Assembly (NCBI RefSeq): GCF_031846245.1
Contig: NZ_JAVRIC010000013.1
Location: forward strand, 40,563-104,562
Direction of reading: 5' to 3'
Length of the DNA: 64,000 nucleotides
From: Banduia mediterranea
GTDB taxonomy: Bacteria > Pseudomonadota > Gammaproteobacteria > Nevskiales > Nevskiaceae
In this document: piece after piece, positions 38,002-47,233 of the stretch
How positions within the stretch are numbered: the first letter of the stretch is position 1
Layout of the letters: each line of letters begins with the position of its first letter
Made by a program: the position numbers and the translations under genes
Notes under the pieces: generated by a model
Seen by the model: only the letters and a program-made list of their open reading frames with translations
The model's database searches: none
What the model was told of the DNA's origin: nothing

Positions 38002-38868
38002 TTACGCCGCCAGCGGTTCGTGCAGCCGGTTGTTGCGGTAGTCGTCCAGCGCCTGCTCGATCTGCTCGCGCGTGTTCATCACGAACGGTCCGTACTGCAC
38101 GATCGGCTCGCGCAGCGGCCGCGCCGCCAGCAGCAGCAGCCGTGCGCCATCGGCGCCGGCTTCGATCCAAACGAGATCGCCATCGGCCAGCACCGCCGCG
38201 CTACGCGGTGGCACCGGCTTGCCGGCGACGCTGAGGCTGCCTTCGTAGACGAACACGAAGGCAGCGTGCCCGCGCGGGATCGCCTGTTCGAAGTGCGCAC
38301 CGGCCGGCAGATGCAGGTCGGCGTACAGCGGATCGGTGCTGACGCCCTGCACCGGTCCGTTCAGCGGCTGGCCGGCGATATCCAGCGAACCGGCGATCAA
38401 CCGCACCTGTCCGCCGTCCGGCAACGCCGCCTCGGCGATTTCGGAGGCCGGAATATCGCGCCAGGCCGCCGGCTTCATCTTTTCCGCGGACGGCAGGTTG
38501 ATCCACAGCTGGAAGCCGCGCATGCGGCCCTCGCCCTGCTGCGGCATTTCCGAATGGATGATGCCGCGCGCCGCCGTCATCCACTGCACCGCGCCGGGCC
38601 CGAGGTCGCCGCGATTGCCCAGATGATCCTCGTGGCACATGTGGCCGTCGAGCATGTAGGTCACGGTCTCGAAGCCACGATGCGGATGCGCGGGGAAGCC
38701 GGCCAGATAGTCACGCGGGTCGTCCGAGTAGAACTCGTCCAGCATCAGGAACGGGTCCAGGTGGAGCCCGCGTGTCGAACCGATCGAACGGCGCAGGCGC
38801 ACACCGGCACCGTCCGCCGTTTCCACGGCCGGGATGACTCTCTGCAATGTTCTGATCGTGCTCATCAT
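38002..38868 (-). CDS. Pirin family protein
   Basis: Bicupin of 288 residues. The N-terminal cupin holds the metal ligands in HPHRGFETVTYMLDG (His-x-His), HEDHLGN and IIHSEMP, as in pirin and the quercetinase-like YhhW. GGAGACCG precedes the first of two ATGs. It sits downstream of azoR on the same strand and divergent from a LysR regulator, an arrangement often seen for quinone/electrophile detoxification. Confidence 0.93.
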   Translation of the reverse strand: MMSTIRTLQRVIPAVETADGAGVRLRRSIGSTRGLHLDPFLMLDEFYSDDPRDYLAGFPAHPHRGFETVTYMLDGHMCHEDHLGNRGDLGPGAVQWMTAARGIIHSEMPQQGEGRMRGFQLWINLPSAEKMKPAAWRDIPASEIAEAALPDGGQVRLIAGSLDIAGQPLNGPVQGVSTDPLYADLHLPAGAHFEQAIPRGHAAFVFVYEGSLSVAGKPVPPRSAAVLADGDLVWIEAGADGARLLLLAARPLREPIVQYGPFVMNTREQIEQALDDYRNNRLHEPLAA

Positions 38869-38914
38869 CGGTCTCCTGAAAATGATCGAAGGGAATGCCT
38901 GGACCCGGCGCGAC

Positions 38915-39517
38915 TCAGGCGGTCAGGCGGACGATATTCGCGCCCGCTTCGTCGAGCGCCTTCTGCACCGATTCCTCGCCCAGCGCGAGTCCCTCGGCGT
39001 AGACGAACTCGATGTCCTTGAATCCGAGGAAGCCCAGAAACGTGCGGATATAGCCGGTCTGCGTGTCCGTCGGCGTGTCGCGATATTGGCCGCCGCGCGC
39101 GGCGAAGACATAGACCTTCTTGTCGCCGAGCAGGCCTTCCGGTCCGTTCGCGGTGTAGCGAAAGCTCACACCGGCGCGGGCGATATGGTCGAAGTACGAC
39201 TTGAGCTGCGAAGGAATGCCGAAGTTGTACATCGGCAGGCCCAGCACCACCACATCGGCGGCGCGCAGTTCCTCGATCAGCGCATCGGATTCGGCAACGA
39301 TCGCCTTTTGCGCTTCGGTACGAGCTTCCGGCGCAGCCAGGAATGCCTGGAAACGCTCCGCGTCAAGATGCGGAATCGGATCGCTGCTGAGGTCGCGAAC
39401 CACGACTTCGTCCTGCGGGTGCGTCTGATGCCAGGCTTCGACAAAGCTGTTGGCCAGGGTCGAGGACTTGCCGAGGTCGGAAAACAGACTGCTCTTGATC
39501 TGAAGAAGCTTGCTCAT
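38915..39517 (-). CDS. azoR: FMN-dependent NADH-azoreductase / quinone reductase
   Basis: Flavodoxin-fold quinone and azo reductase of 200 residues. LLQIKSSLFSDLGKSSTLA binds FMN phosphate; LGLPMYNFGIPSQLKSYFDHIARAGVSF and FAARGGQY are diagnostic. It is divergent from the LysR-type regulator with a 96-bp gap that has AT-rich promoter sequence, and 46 bp upstream of pirin; the three probably form a quinone-stress response unit. Confidence 0.95.
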   Translation of the reverse strand: MSKLLQIKSSLFSDLGKSSTLANSFVEAWHQTHPQDEVVVRDLSSDPIPHLDAERFQAFLAAPEARTEAQKAIVAESDALIEELRAADVVVLGLPMYNFGIPSQLKSYFDHIARAGVSFRYTANGPEGLLGDKKVYVFAARGGQYRDTPTDTQTGYIRTFLGFLGFKDIEFVYAEGLALGEESVQKALDEAGANIVRLTA

Positions 39518-39613
39518 GACGAACTCCGAACGATGTGTGGAGCCTCATTAAACGATTGCGCCGCACGATAAAAAAGCGCAAATTTTCGCTGAAATACATC
39601 GAATGGATTGATT

Positions 39614-40522
39614 ATGAGCGGGCCCCGAATCAGTCTCGACCAATGGCGCGCCTTTGTCGCGGTGGTCGACGAAGGCGGCTACGCCCAGGCCGGTGCGTAT
39701 TTGCACAAGACCCAGTCCAGCGTGAGCTATGCCGTGCAGAAGATCGAGCAGGTCCTGGAGCTGCGCCTGTTCGAGATTCTCGGGCGGCGTGCGGTGCTGA
39801 CTGAATCCGGAAAGTTGCTGTACCGACGTGGCCGCGCCCTGCTCGACGAAGCGGCCCGCGTGGAAAAGGCCGCCGGTACGCTGGCGCGGGGCTGGGAGCC
39901 CGAACTGCGTCTCGCGGTTGAAATCGTGTTTCCCACCTGGCTGCTGCTGCAGGCGCTGGCCCGTTTCAGCGACGAGATTCCCGATACCCGCATCGAGCTC
40001 TACGAATCGGTACTCGGCGGCACCGACGAACTCCTGCTGGAAGGGCGTGTCGATTTCGCCATCGGCTCGCACGTGCCGAGCGGATTCAACGGCGATCTGT
40101 TGATTGAGTTCTACGCCGTTGCTGCCGCGGCGCCGCAGCACCCCCTGCACCAGCTCGGCCGCGACCTGACGGTGGAGGATCTGCGCGAGCATCGCCAGAT
40201 CCTGATCCGGGACTCGGGGCGCGAGCGGACCCGCAGCACCGGCTGGCAGGGCAGCGAGCGGCGCTGGACCGTCAGCCACAAGGCCTCGTCGATCCGCGCC
40301 GTGGCCCTGGGCATGGGCTATTCCTGGTTCGCCGAGGAAATCATTCGTGACGAGCTCGCCAGCGGCCGGCTCAAACCCTTGCCGCTGCGCGAAGGCGCGC
40401 GCCGGCCGATCCCGCTGTTCCTGATCTATGCCGACCGCGACGCGGTCGGCCCGGGCCTGCAGCGACTGGTCGAGCTCCTGCGCGAACAGATCGGCAGCTG
40501 TCCCGGTGCCGTATCCGCATAG
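39614..40522 (+). CDS. LysR-family transcriptional regulator
   Basis: 302 residues. N-terminal winged helix-turn-helix (QWRAFVAVVDEGGYAQAGAYLHKTQSSVSYAVQKIE), then a two-lobed periplasmic-binding-like effector domain. ATG 39614 is favoured over TTG 39608. Being divergent from azoR-pirin suggests it activates them on sensing an electrophile or quinone; this is inference from context. Confidence 0.94.
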   Translation: MSGPRISLDQWRAFVAVVDEGGYAQAGAYLHKTQSSVSYAVQKIEQVLELRLFEILGRRAVLTESGKLLYRRGRALLDEAARVEKAAGTLARGWEPELRLAVEIVFPTWLLLQALARFSDEIPDTRIELYESVLGGTDELLLEGRVDFAIGSHVPSGFNGDLLIEFYAVAAAAPQHPLHQLGRDLTVEDLREHRQILIRDSGRERTRSTGWQGSERRWTVSHKASSIRAVALGMGYSWFAEEIIRDELASGRLKPLPLREGARRPIPLFLIYADRDAVGPGLQRLVELLREQIGSCPGAVSA

Positions 40523-40563
40523 AACTTGCTGGCTCGCAGCGTATTCATCGTAAGGAAAGGCTG

Positions 40564-41874
40564 ATGCTGGAAGTGTTGGGACGCATCGCGTTCGGATTGT
40601 TCGGAGTGGCCTGCCTGGTCGGCGTTACCGCCCTGTGTTCGCAGCAGCGCCGCGCCATCGACTGGCGCTTGGTGCTGATCGGGCTGACCATGCAGATGGT
40701 GCTGGTGATTCTGCTGCTGCAGGTGCCGGGCCCGCGCGAAGTGCTGGCGCTGCTGGCGCGCGGCTTCGTGGTGCTGCTGGGTTTCGTGTCGGTGGGCACC
40801 GAGCTGCTGTTCGGCGAGTTTGCCGACACCAGCAAATACGGCTTCAATTTCGTGATGAACGTGCTGACCACGGTGATCTTCTTCGCCTCGCTGTCGGCAG
40901 TGATGTACCACCTGGGCATCATGCAACGCGTGATTCGCGGCATGAGCTGGGTCATCACGCGCTTCGTACGGTTGTCCGGGGCCGAGACCATGTCGGTCTG
41001 CGCCAATGTCTTCGTCAGCCAGACCGAGGCACCGCTGGTGATCAAGCCATTTCTCGGCGCGATGACGCGCTCCGAGTTCTTTACGGTGATGGTTGGCGGC
41101 ATGGCGACGATTTCAGGTGGAATGATGGCGGCCTATGTCGGCCTGCTGGGTGGAGAAGATGTAATCGCCCGCCAGTATTTCGCCACCCACCTGCTGACCG
41201 CCAGCCTGATGGCGGTGCCGGCGACCTTCGTCATCGCCAAGGTACTGGTGCCGGAGCGCGAGACGCCGCTGACGGGTACCGAAGTGCATGTCGAGATCGA
41301 ACGCACCACCGCCAATGTGGTCGATGCCGCGGCGACCGGCGCCGCCGACGGACTCAAGCTGGCCTTGAATATCGGCGCGATGTTGCTGGCCTTCGTCTCG
41401 CTGATCGCCCTGATGAACGCGCCGCTGCAGTGGTTGGGCGAACTGGCCTGGAGCGGCGGCGGTTCGATCAACGCCTGGCTCAGCGAGGTCTGCGGGCGTC
41501 CCACGGAATTATCGATGCAGACCGTGCTCGGTTGGCCGATGGCGCCGGTGGCCTGGCTGATCGGCGTACCCTGGGAGGAAGCCGGTCTGGTCGGGCGCTT
41601 CATCGGCGAAAAGATCGTGGTCAACGAATTCGTGGCCTACCTTGATCTGTCGGACAATCTTGGCGCCTTGCAGGAGCGCAGCCGCCTGATCTCCACCTAC
41701 GCACTGTGCGGTTTCGCCAATTTTTCGTCGATCGCGATCCAGATCGGCGGGCTCGGCGGCATCGCGCCGGAACGCCGCCACGACGTGGCACGACTGGGAC
41801 TTCGAGCGGTCTTCGGCGGCGCGGTCGTGACCTTGTTGACGGCGACGATCGCCGGGGTGGTGGCGGAGTTTTAG
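40564..41874 (+). CDS. Concentrative nucleoside transporter (CNT/NupC family)
   Basis: Cation-coupled nucleoside importer, 436 residues with about ten hydrophobic segments. The CNT motifs are clear: FFASLSAVMYHLGIMQ, the substrate-binding SVCANVFVSQTEAPLVIKPF, EKIVVNEFVAYLDL and YALCGFANFSSIAIQIGG. AAGGAAAGG precedes the ATG. It lies 42 bp after the LysR gene in the same direction but is probably functionally separate. Confidence 0.95.
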   Translation: MLEVLGRIAFGLFGVACLVGVTALCSQQRRAIDWRLVLIGLTMQMVLVILLLQVPGPREVLALLARGFVVLLGFVSVGTELLFGEFADTSKYGFNFVMNVLTTVIFFASLSAVMYHLGIMQRVIRGMSWVITRFVRLSGAETMSVCANVFVSQTEAPLVIKPFLGAMTRSEFFTVMVGGMATISGGMMAAYVGLLGGEDVIARQYFATHLLTASLMAVPATFVIAKVLVPERETPLTGTEVHVEIERTTANVVDAAATGAADGLKLALNIGAMLLAFVSLIALMNAPLQWLGELAWSGGGSINAWLSEVCGRPTELSMQTVLGWPMAPVAWLIGVPWEEAGLVGRFIGEKIVVNEFVAYLDLSDNLGALQERSRLISTYALCGFANFSSIAIQIGGLGGIAPERRHDVARLGLRAVFGGAVVTLLTATIAGVVAEF

Positions 41875-41941
41875 TGCGGAGATGTCAACCCTCCGCTAAG
41901 ACGGTCCGGAGAAGCTCAGCTAAGCGCTGCTCTGCTGACGC

Positions 41942-42469
41942 TTATCCGGCTGCTGCTTCGAAGTAGTCGTCGCTAGTGTTCTCTTGCACGTGATCTCGCT
42001 GGGAATGATTCGAATAGGTCGCCCACGTAGGGTAGTAGTCTTCCGCCTGATTGCCCCATACCGACCACCCAGCGCGCGGGCCGCGCGCAAACAGCTCCAG
42101 GAATGGTCCGGGACTGCAAGCTTCGATGATCGGGTACAACTCGTCCGGTTTGCGGCTGTGTTCCCGCTTCCGCGTAGCCAGAAAGTTCACTTGGCTGCGA
42201 CCGGGGTCGAGGGTGCGAGCATTCTTCCCCCGCACACCGAATAACACCATCTCGGTCACGTTGCGGAAATAAAAGCCCACGCCACGGCCATCGCTTCCAC
42301 CATCTTTCCGGACCTTGTGCCAGATGATGTTGCTTTTGTAGTTGAATCCCCAAGCTGCCATTACACGGAGTCCATCAGGCAGCAGCGCATTGGGCACCCA
42401 AAGGTAGAGATGCGAGGTTTCTGCAGTGACGCTTTCAACGGGCAATTGCGGGCTCTTATGCAGAAGCAT
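41942..42469 (-). pseudogene. 5'-truncated MT-A70 family DNA methyltransferase
   Basis: The reading frame matches the C-terminal part of MT-A70-type adenine methyltransferases (LYLWVPNALLPDGLRVMAAWGF; IIWHKVRKDGG; GVGFYFRNVTEMVLFG; LFARGPRAGWSVWG). The N-terminal catalytic DPPW half is missing. Homology begins at LPVESVTAE (about 42450), exactly where the terminal repeat of an ISL3-type element starts; the first residues of the frame (MLLHKS) are read from the IS end. The 5' half is not found on the far side of the element, so this is a broken gene. Confidence 0.85.
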
Positions 42470-43141
42470 GAGGTAGTTTTCCGGCTTTGGGGAAGAGCGC
42501 GAGGGGAGGTTCGGATGTGGCGGACTGCCTGATCTTGAGCTTGAAGTAGTCCTGATCGATCATCCCACGAGCGCGCTTACGGATCATGCCGATGGCGACA
42601 TTGCCGGCTTCGACCCGAGCGGTCGTGATCGGGAAACGGGCGTAGTTGCAGATACCGACGCTGTGCTGCTGGAGCGTCTTGGCGAATCGGCGCAACGAGG
42701 GCAAGCCGCTGGCCTCAGCGAGGTCGCACCAAGTGGCCAGGCGCCGGCACATGTCAGCGACGTTCTTGGGTGAATGCCAGAGGGCCTGAAGCTGTTCCTT
42801 GAGCACGTAAGCGGTCTGCAGGCCCTGATTGGCCTGGAGCAAGCGGTCAAGGTGCTGGGCCTGGGCTTCGGACAGGTCGTCGCGGTTGCGCAGCAGCAGG
42901 TAGCGCGTGCCACGGATGAGGTCCTGATGGTCGGGACTGGCTTGTTTGAACTCGCGGCGCCGGACTTGATCGATCGCCTTGGAATACAGCTGCATGACAT
43001 GGAAGCGGTCGTGGACGATCGAGGCCTGGGGAAGTTGCTCTCATTTGTTCCCTGTACTCGAAAGCTTAGACGACCTTCGTTTTACAAGGACTTGCGTCGG
43101 GCGGCTATCCCCTTTCTACATCATACAACTGCACAAGAGCC
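42451..43141 (-). mobile_element. Internally deleted ISL3-family insertion sequence
   Basis: 691 bp bounded by inverted ends: 42451-42476 (GGCTCTTATGCAG..ATGAGGTAG) and, on the other strand, 43141-43116 (GGCTCTTGTGCAG..ATGATGTAG), 21 of 26 matching. The left end carries a ribosome site and ATG (43042-43044) for a transposase starting MRAT, but after four codons the sequence jumps, in another frame, to the middle of an ISL3 transposase: LPQASIVHDRFHVMQLYSKA through MIRKRARGMIDQDYFKLKIRQ, ending at 42456. About half of the transposase, including the first catalytic residues, is deleted. No 8-bp target duplication is visible at the flanks. Confidence 0.85.
42456..43038 (-). pseudogene. ISL3 transposase, C-terminal fragment
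   Basis: C-terminal about 190 residues of a DDE_Tnp_ISL3 transposase (DRFHVMQLYSKAIDQVRRREF; GTRYLLLRNRDDL; FPITTARVEAGNVAIGMIRKRARG). It includes the last catalytic Glu region (ARVEAGN) but not the upstream Asp residues. The ORF has no legitimate start in frame with the element's own ATG, so it should be inactive. Confidence 0.85.
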
Positions 43142-43175
43142 AACCAATTTCAGCGGGAATTTCGCAAGACCCTCA
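43142..43175. repeat. Solitary copy of terminal repeat B
   Basis: AACCAATTTCAGCGGGAATT followed by TCGCAAGACCCTCA, identical to the right end of the IS remnant at 56253-56286. Here it directly abuts the ISL3 left end, so a second element was probably present or recombined at this site. Confidence 0.7.
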
Positions 43176-43246
43176 CGGGATTGCTTTATCTTGAACGTTA
43201 CGAACGTCCGGCCGCGCCTACGCACAAGCCCCCTTCGGACAACGGC

Positions 43247-44887
43247 TCAGTGCGCGAGTATCCGCACGCTCTTGGTGTACTGATGATCCATGACGTTCGG
43301 AACGACGCCCGCCACGTAGGGCTTGATCAGACGCTTGGTGGTGTAGAAATAGATCGGCAGCACCGGTAGGTCACGGATCACGATGCGCTCAGCCTGGCTC
43401 ATGAGCTGCAGGCGTTGCTGCGGATCGCGCTGGGCCGAGATTTCAGCCAGCAGTCGATCATATTCCGGATTGCTGTAGCCGTAATCATTGGCGCCGTGCC
43501 CGGTCTTCAGCAATTCAAGAAACGCGAAAGGATCGTTGTAATCACCGATCCAGGACGAACGGAATACCTGCGTCAGCTTCTTGAATCTGCGGTTCTGCAG
43601 AAATACCTTCCATTCCTCGTTGACCAGCCGCGTCTGTACACCGAGAGTCTTGCGCCACATGTAGGACAGCACGATTGCAATGCGGCGATGATCCTCGTGC
43701 GTGTTGTAGCGCAGCTCGATTTCCAGCGGATGTTCCTCGCCGTAGCCGGCCTTGTGGTAGAGCCGCAAGGCTTCCGCATTCCTCTGGGCCGGCGTCCAGT
43801 CCGCCCAGGCGGGACGTGCGGCTTCGTAAGCGGGCGTGCCCGGCGGAACCCAGCCATAGGCTGCGGTTTCACCCAGGCCTCGTACCTTGTTCAACAAGGT
43901 ATCCCGATCAACGGCCAGCGTCAGCGCCTTGCGCAGATCCGGATTGTCGAACGGCGGCTGCGTCAAATTGAAGCCGTAGAAATAAAGGCCAAAGTAAGGA
44001 TCGATGTGAAGCTCGCCCGGCAGGTGTTCGCGTATCCAGTCGATCTGGGACACCGGAATGTCGTAGGTCCAGTCGATCTCCCCGGCCCGGTAACGCTTGA
44101 GTTCCGCCGAAAGGTTTTCGGTCGGGTAATAGCTCACCGCTTTCACCACCGTGTGTGCATCGTCCCAATAGTGCCGATTGCGTACCAGTTCGATATGCGA
44201 CTGGACCACCCACTCACTCAAAGTGTAGGCGCCGTTGCTGATCAGCTTGCCGGGCTGCGTGAACGCGGCGCCATGCTTATTGAGACTTGCTCGATGGATC
44301 GGGTAGCACACCGGATGGGTAAGCAGACTGAGCACATACGGTGCTGGTGTAGCCAACCGAAGTTCCAGCGTGTGCTCATCCAGCACGCGAACGCCGAGCG
44401 CGCTCGGCGGCGCCAGGCCCGAGACAATTGAAGCCGCGCCCTTGATCGGCATCAGCATCTGTGCGTACTGTGAACCGGTCGCTGCATCCACGCCGCGGCG
44501 CAGCCCCGCCACGTAGTCCTGGGCGGTGACGGGATCGCCGTTTGACCAGGATGCGGCGCGACGCAGCTGGAAGATGTACCGCAGCCCATCATCCGACACA
44601 GACCAGCTCACAGCTCCTCCCGGAACCAGCGTGCCATCCGGCGCTTCGCCGACCAGCCCTTCGTACAGATCCCGGAGAATGTTGTGCGCGGTCACCCCCG
44701 TCGCTTTCTGCGGGTCCAGGGATTCAGGCTCGGAGTAATTCCCCTTGCGCAGCACTTGCTGCGCAGCAGGCGCCAAGTCGAGCGCTGGCGTCTCTGCAAA
44801 TCCGGAACCGGGCGACATGAAGGCAATCGCGAAAGCAAGCGCGCGATTTCCGCCCGAACCTCGCAACAAGGATGAAATGCCGGTCAT
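43247..44887 (-). CDS. Peptide ABC transporter substrate-binding protein (OppA-like)
   Basis: Periplasmic oligopeptide-binding protein of 546 residues, SBP_bac_5 family. Signal peptide about 1-31 (ending GSGFA). Family features: LRKGNYSEPESLDPQKATGVTAHNILRDLYEGLV, SWSNGDPVTAQDYVAGLRR, YGFNLTQPPFDNPDLRKALTLAVDRDTL and the C-terminal ILAH. No permease or ATPase genes are adjacent, so it is an orphan subunit. Its ATG follows directly after the T-run of a terminator, leaving no normal ribosome site; see findings. Confidence 0.93.
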   Translation of the reverse strand: MTGISSLLRGSGGNRALAFAIAFMSPGSGFAETPALDLAPAAQQVLRKGNYSEPESLDPQKATGVTAHNILRDLYEGLVGEAPDGTLVPGGAVSWSVSDDGLRYIFQLRRAASWSNGDPVTAQDYVAGLRRGVDAATGSQYAQMLMPIKGAASIVSGLAPPSALGVRVLDEHTLELRLATPAPYVLSLLTHPVCYPIHRASLNKHGAAFTQPGKLISNGAYTLSEWVVQSHIELVRNRHYWDDAHTVVKAVSYYPTENLSAELKRYRAGEIDWTYDIPVSQIDWIREHLPGELHIDPYFGLYFYGFNLTQPPFDNPDLRKALTLAVDRDTLLNKVRGLGETAAYGWVPPGTPAYEAARPAWADWTPAQRNAEALRLYHKAGYGEEHPLEIELRYNTHEDHRRIAIVLSYMWRKTLGVQTRLVNEEWKVFLQNRRFKKLTQVFRSSWIGDYNDPFAFLELLKTGHGANDYGYSNPEYDRLLAEISAQRDPQQRLQLMSQAERIVIRDLPVLPIYFYTTKRLIKPYVAGVVPNVMDHQYTKSVRILAH

Positions 44888-44926
44888 AAAAAAACCACCG
44901 GCAGGCAGGATTTCCTGACCGGTGGC
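44888..44926 (-). terminator. Strong intrinsic terminator after the TonB operon
   Basis: On the minus strand GCCACCGG-n17-CCGGTGG followed by seven T residues (44888-44894). It begins 21 bp after the TPR gene stop. The T-run ends at the base before the oppA-like ATG. Confidence 0.9.
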
Positions 44927-44947
44927 TTCGGCTTCATCGGTTCTGGA

Positions 44948-46171
44948 TCAACGTAGATAGTTCAGCCACTGACGGGCATTCTGCTCACTGTCTGGATATT
45001 TGGCTGCCGCCAACAAGGCGGTGCGGGCTCGCTCATTCTGGCCTACGTTGTAGGCGGCGACGCCCAGCAGCAACTGGGTGGAACCCACTTTGTCGACGCC
45101 CTTGGATAGGGCTCGGTTAAGTGCGGTTATGGCCTCATCCCAACGCTCCTGCTCAATATAGATCTGAGCGAGCTTGCGATAGATCTCGCCGGAGTCGGAC
45201 TGTTGAGCCGCCTTCTTCAAACTTGCTTCGGCTTCGTCATACTCCCGAGCGACGATATAAGCATCGGATAGGGTTTGCAGATTCTTTGCCGACTTCGCAA
45301 CCACACCCTTTTCCATCCCATCTTCCCAAAGCTTCGCCGCCTTCAAGGGAATTCCGGTCTGCATGTAGAAACCAAGGAGGTTACGGTATTCGGCTTCTCG
45401 CGAGAGAAAACCCTGCCTTTGCGCCAAGGCAAGGACCGCGACGGACTCCTTATCTTTCTCGATTTCGTAGAGAACCGACGAAAGCTGTCGCCAATACTGT
45501 TGGTTGTCAGGCGACATCGTGATTAGCGACAACAGCGTATCCGCACACTTGGAATACTCCTTTAGCTCGTAGTGCATCGCGAGCTTCAGTTGATACCACT
45601 GCTCTTTGGGCTTCGGTGTTTTTTTGATGGCGATGTCGACCTGCTGCAACGCATCGCGAAAACGCTTCTTTTCGAGATAGGCAGCCGCCAATTGGACGTG
45701 AGCCTCGGCAGACGGGGCTTCACAGGCTTCCTTGATGTAACGCTCCAAGAGACTGATCGCCTTGTCGTACTGCTCGGATGCTACGTAAAGCTGGCCGGTG
45801 TTGTACAGAAGGTTCTCTTGAGGCTGGCGCGGCAAAGCGTCCAGTTTCAGCGCCTCCTCAAAAGCTCTGATTGCCTGCGGGTAACGATTCTGTTGTGAAT
45901 ACACATAGCCAAGCGTCTGATAGACGATTGCCCGTTCATACCCCTTGGTATCTTCGGCAATGCCCGTCAGCTTCTTCTCGGCCTCAGAGTAATTGTTCTC
46001 CTCAAGGGCCTTTTGAGCGGCCTCGACCACTCGATATGTACCAGCAGTCATACCACCGGACTGCTTGCTCTCGGTCCCGCACGAAGCCGACTGCTGCGCG
46101 GCAACCATCGGCGCGCAAACAACCATGGCCATCATGGCCGCGCCACCAACGATATTTCGAATCATGCGCAC
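44948..46171 (-). CDS. TPR-repeat periplasmic protein of the TonB cluster
   Basis: 407 residues with a signal peptide (cleaved near VAAQ, residue 26). The rest is tetratricopeptide repeats, e.g. AIVYQTLGYVYSQQNRYPQAIRAFEEAL, LLYNTGQLYVASEQYDKAISLLERYI, IYRKLAQIYIEQERWDEAITALNRAL. It closes the DUF3450-ExbB-ExbB-ExbD-TonB operon, as TPR proteins do in Vibrio TtpC/TonB2-type clusters, where they are thought to help couple the inner and outer membrane. The start is GTG 46171 or ATG 46165; GAGGA lies upstream. Confidence 0.9.
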   Translation of the reverse strand: MRMIRNIVGGAAMMAMVVCAPMVAAQQSASCGTESKQSGGMTAGTYRVVEAAQKALEENNYSEAEKKLTGIAEDTKGYERAIVYQTLGYVYSQQNRYPQAIRAFEEALKLDALPRQPQENLLYNTGQLYVASEQYDKAISLLERYIKEACEAPSAEAHVQLAAAYLEKKRFRDALQQVDIAIKKTPKPKEQWYQLKLAMHYELKEYSKCADTLLSLITMSPDNQQYWRQLSSVLYEIEKDKESVAVLALAQRQGFLSREAEYRNLLGFYMQTGIPLKAAKLWEDGMEKGVVAKSAKNLQTLSDAYIVAREYDEAEASLKKAAQQSDSGEIYRKLAQIYIEQERWDEAITALNRALSKGVDKVGSTQLLLGVAAYNVGQNERARTALLAAAKYPDSEQNARQWLNYLR

Positions 46172-46180
46172 TTGATCCTC

Positions 46181-46810
46181 TTACTCGGACAGCTGGAACT
46201 GGTACACCTTGACACCTGAGCTTTCCTGCGCCTGTCCATTGACAATTCGCGGTTTGAATTTCGAGCGGCGCGCTGCACTACTGGCAGCACCCTCGAATAG
46301 GCCCGGTGGCTTGGCTTCCAGCACCCTTACACCCTTTACGGAACCATCCGGATTGACCGTGATCTGGAGCTTCACATACCCACTGATGCCGGCACGAGCC
46401 GCACGCTGCGGATAGCTCGGCTGAATGTCGACCAATGCGACAAGCTCACCGTCCCCGAAGGAGGCCGCGCTATCCTGAGAAAATGTTCCCAAAAATGGGC
46501 CGCCAGTGACATTCGCCGACAGATTCAGGTTGGGAACCTTGAATGGCACCGGAGCTTCCTGCTGTGGTGCCTGTTGCTGCACCTCCAGCTCTGGCGGCGG
46601 CGGCGGCTCCTTGGGTGGTGGCGGCTTCTCAGGCTTGGTCCGGGTCTTGGTTTCCAGACGCTCATCCCGCTTCAAACGAACGAAATCGACAACGTTGTAC
46701 GCCTCGGCGTCCGGCTTCTTGCCGGCACCACTGAGTATCAGATAGTGCATCAGCCAGAACAGTGAGAGTGCGACGACGGCCGCCAGGCCGACTGCAACGA
46801 TCCTACGCAT
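46181..46810 (-). CDS. tonB: TonB energy-transducing protein
   Basis: 209 residues. An N-terminal transmembrane anchor (about 5-28), a Pro/Glu/Lys-rich spacer (PEKPPPPKEPPPPPELE, about 60-78) and the C-terminal TonB domain (PSYPQRAARAGISGYVKLQITVNPDGSVKGVRVLEAKPPGLFEGAASSAARRSKFKPRIVNG). Transfers energy from ExbB/ExbD to outer-membrane receptors such as the one at 28870-31335. It lies 3 bp after exbD. Confidence 0.95.
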   Translation of the reverse strand: MRRIVAVGLAAVVALSLFWLMHYLILSGAGKKPDAEAYNVVDFVRLKRDERLETKTRTKPEKPPPPKEPPPPPELEVQQQAPQQEAPVPFKVPNLNLSANVTGGPFLGTFSQDSAASFGDGELVALVDIQPSYPQRAARAGISGYVKLQITVNPDGSVKGVRVLEAKPPGLFEGAASSAARRSKFKPRIVNGQAQESSGVKVYQFQLSE

Positions 46811-46813
46811 CCT

Positions 46814-47224
46814 TTATCCGCCCGACGGCTCGGACGCCGCAATAGAAACATTGAGCACGCCGGCCATACGGACCTGATCCATCACCTGGACCAGAACCCC
46901 GGTCTCCGACGCCTCGTCGGCAATGATGACCACCGATCCCTCGGGGTTTTCGGCGTGCAGCCGCTCGACGTTGGCGCGTACCGCGCGAATGTCCACCGCA
47001 CGCTTGTCGATCCAGACATCACCATTGTCGCGAATGGCGATCAGAATATTGCCGCGCTCCTTGCGCTCGGCAGTATTGGCACTTGGGCGGTTGACGTCGA
47101 TACCCGCTTCCTTGACGAAGGACGTGGTCACGATAAAAAAGATCAGCATGATGAAGACAACATCCAGCATCGGCGTCAAATCGATGCCAGCATCGTCTTC
47201 TGAGCGCCTTGATTTGCGGCTCAT
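46814..47224 (-). CDS. exbD: ExbD/TolR family biopolymer transport protein
   Basis: 136 residues: a short basic cytoplasmic N-terminus, one transmembrane helix with the essential Asp (IDLTPMLDVVFIMLIFFIVTTSF, Asp about 21) and a periplasmic domain (VVIIADEASETGVLVQVMDQVRMAGV). Forms the proton channel with ExbB. Second-last but one in the operon, 9 bp after exbB. Confidence 0.96.
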   Translation of the reverse strand: MSRKSRRSEDDAGIDLTPMLDVVFIMLIFFIVTTSFVKEAGIDVNRPSANTAERKERGNILIAIRDNGDVWIDKRAVDIRAVRANVERLHAENPEGSVVIIADEASETGVLVQVMDQVRMAGVLNVSIAASEPSGG

Positions 47225-47233
47225 CAGAATTCC

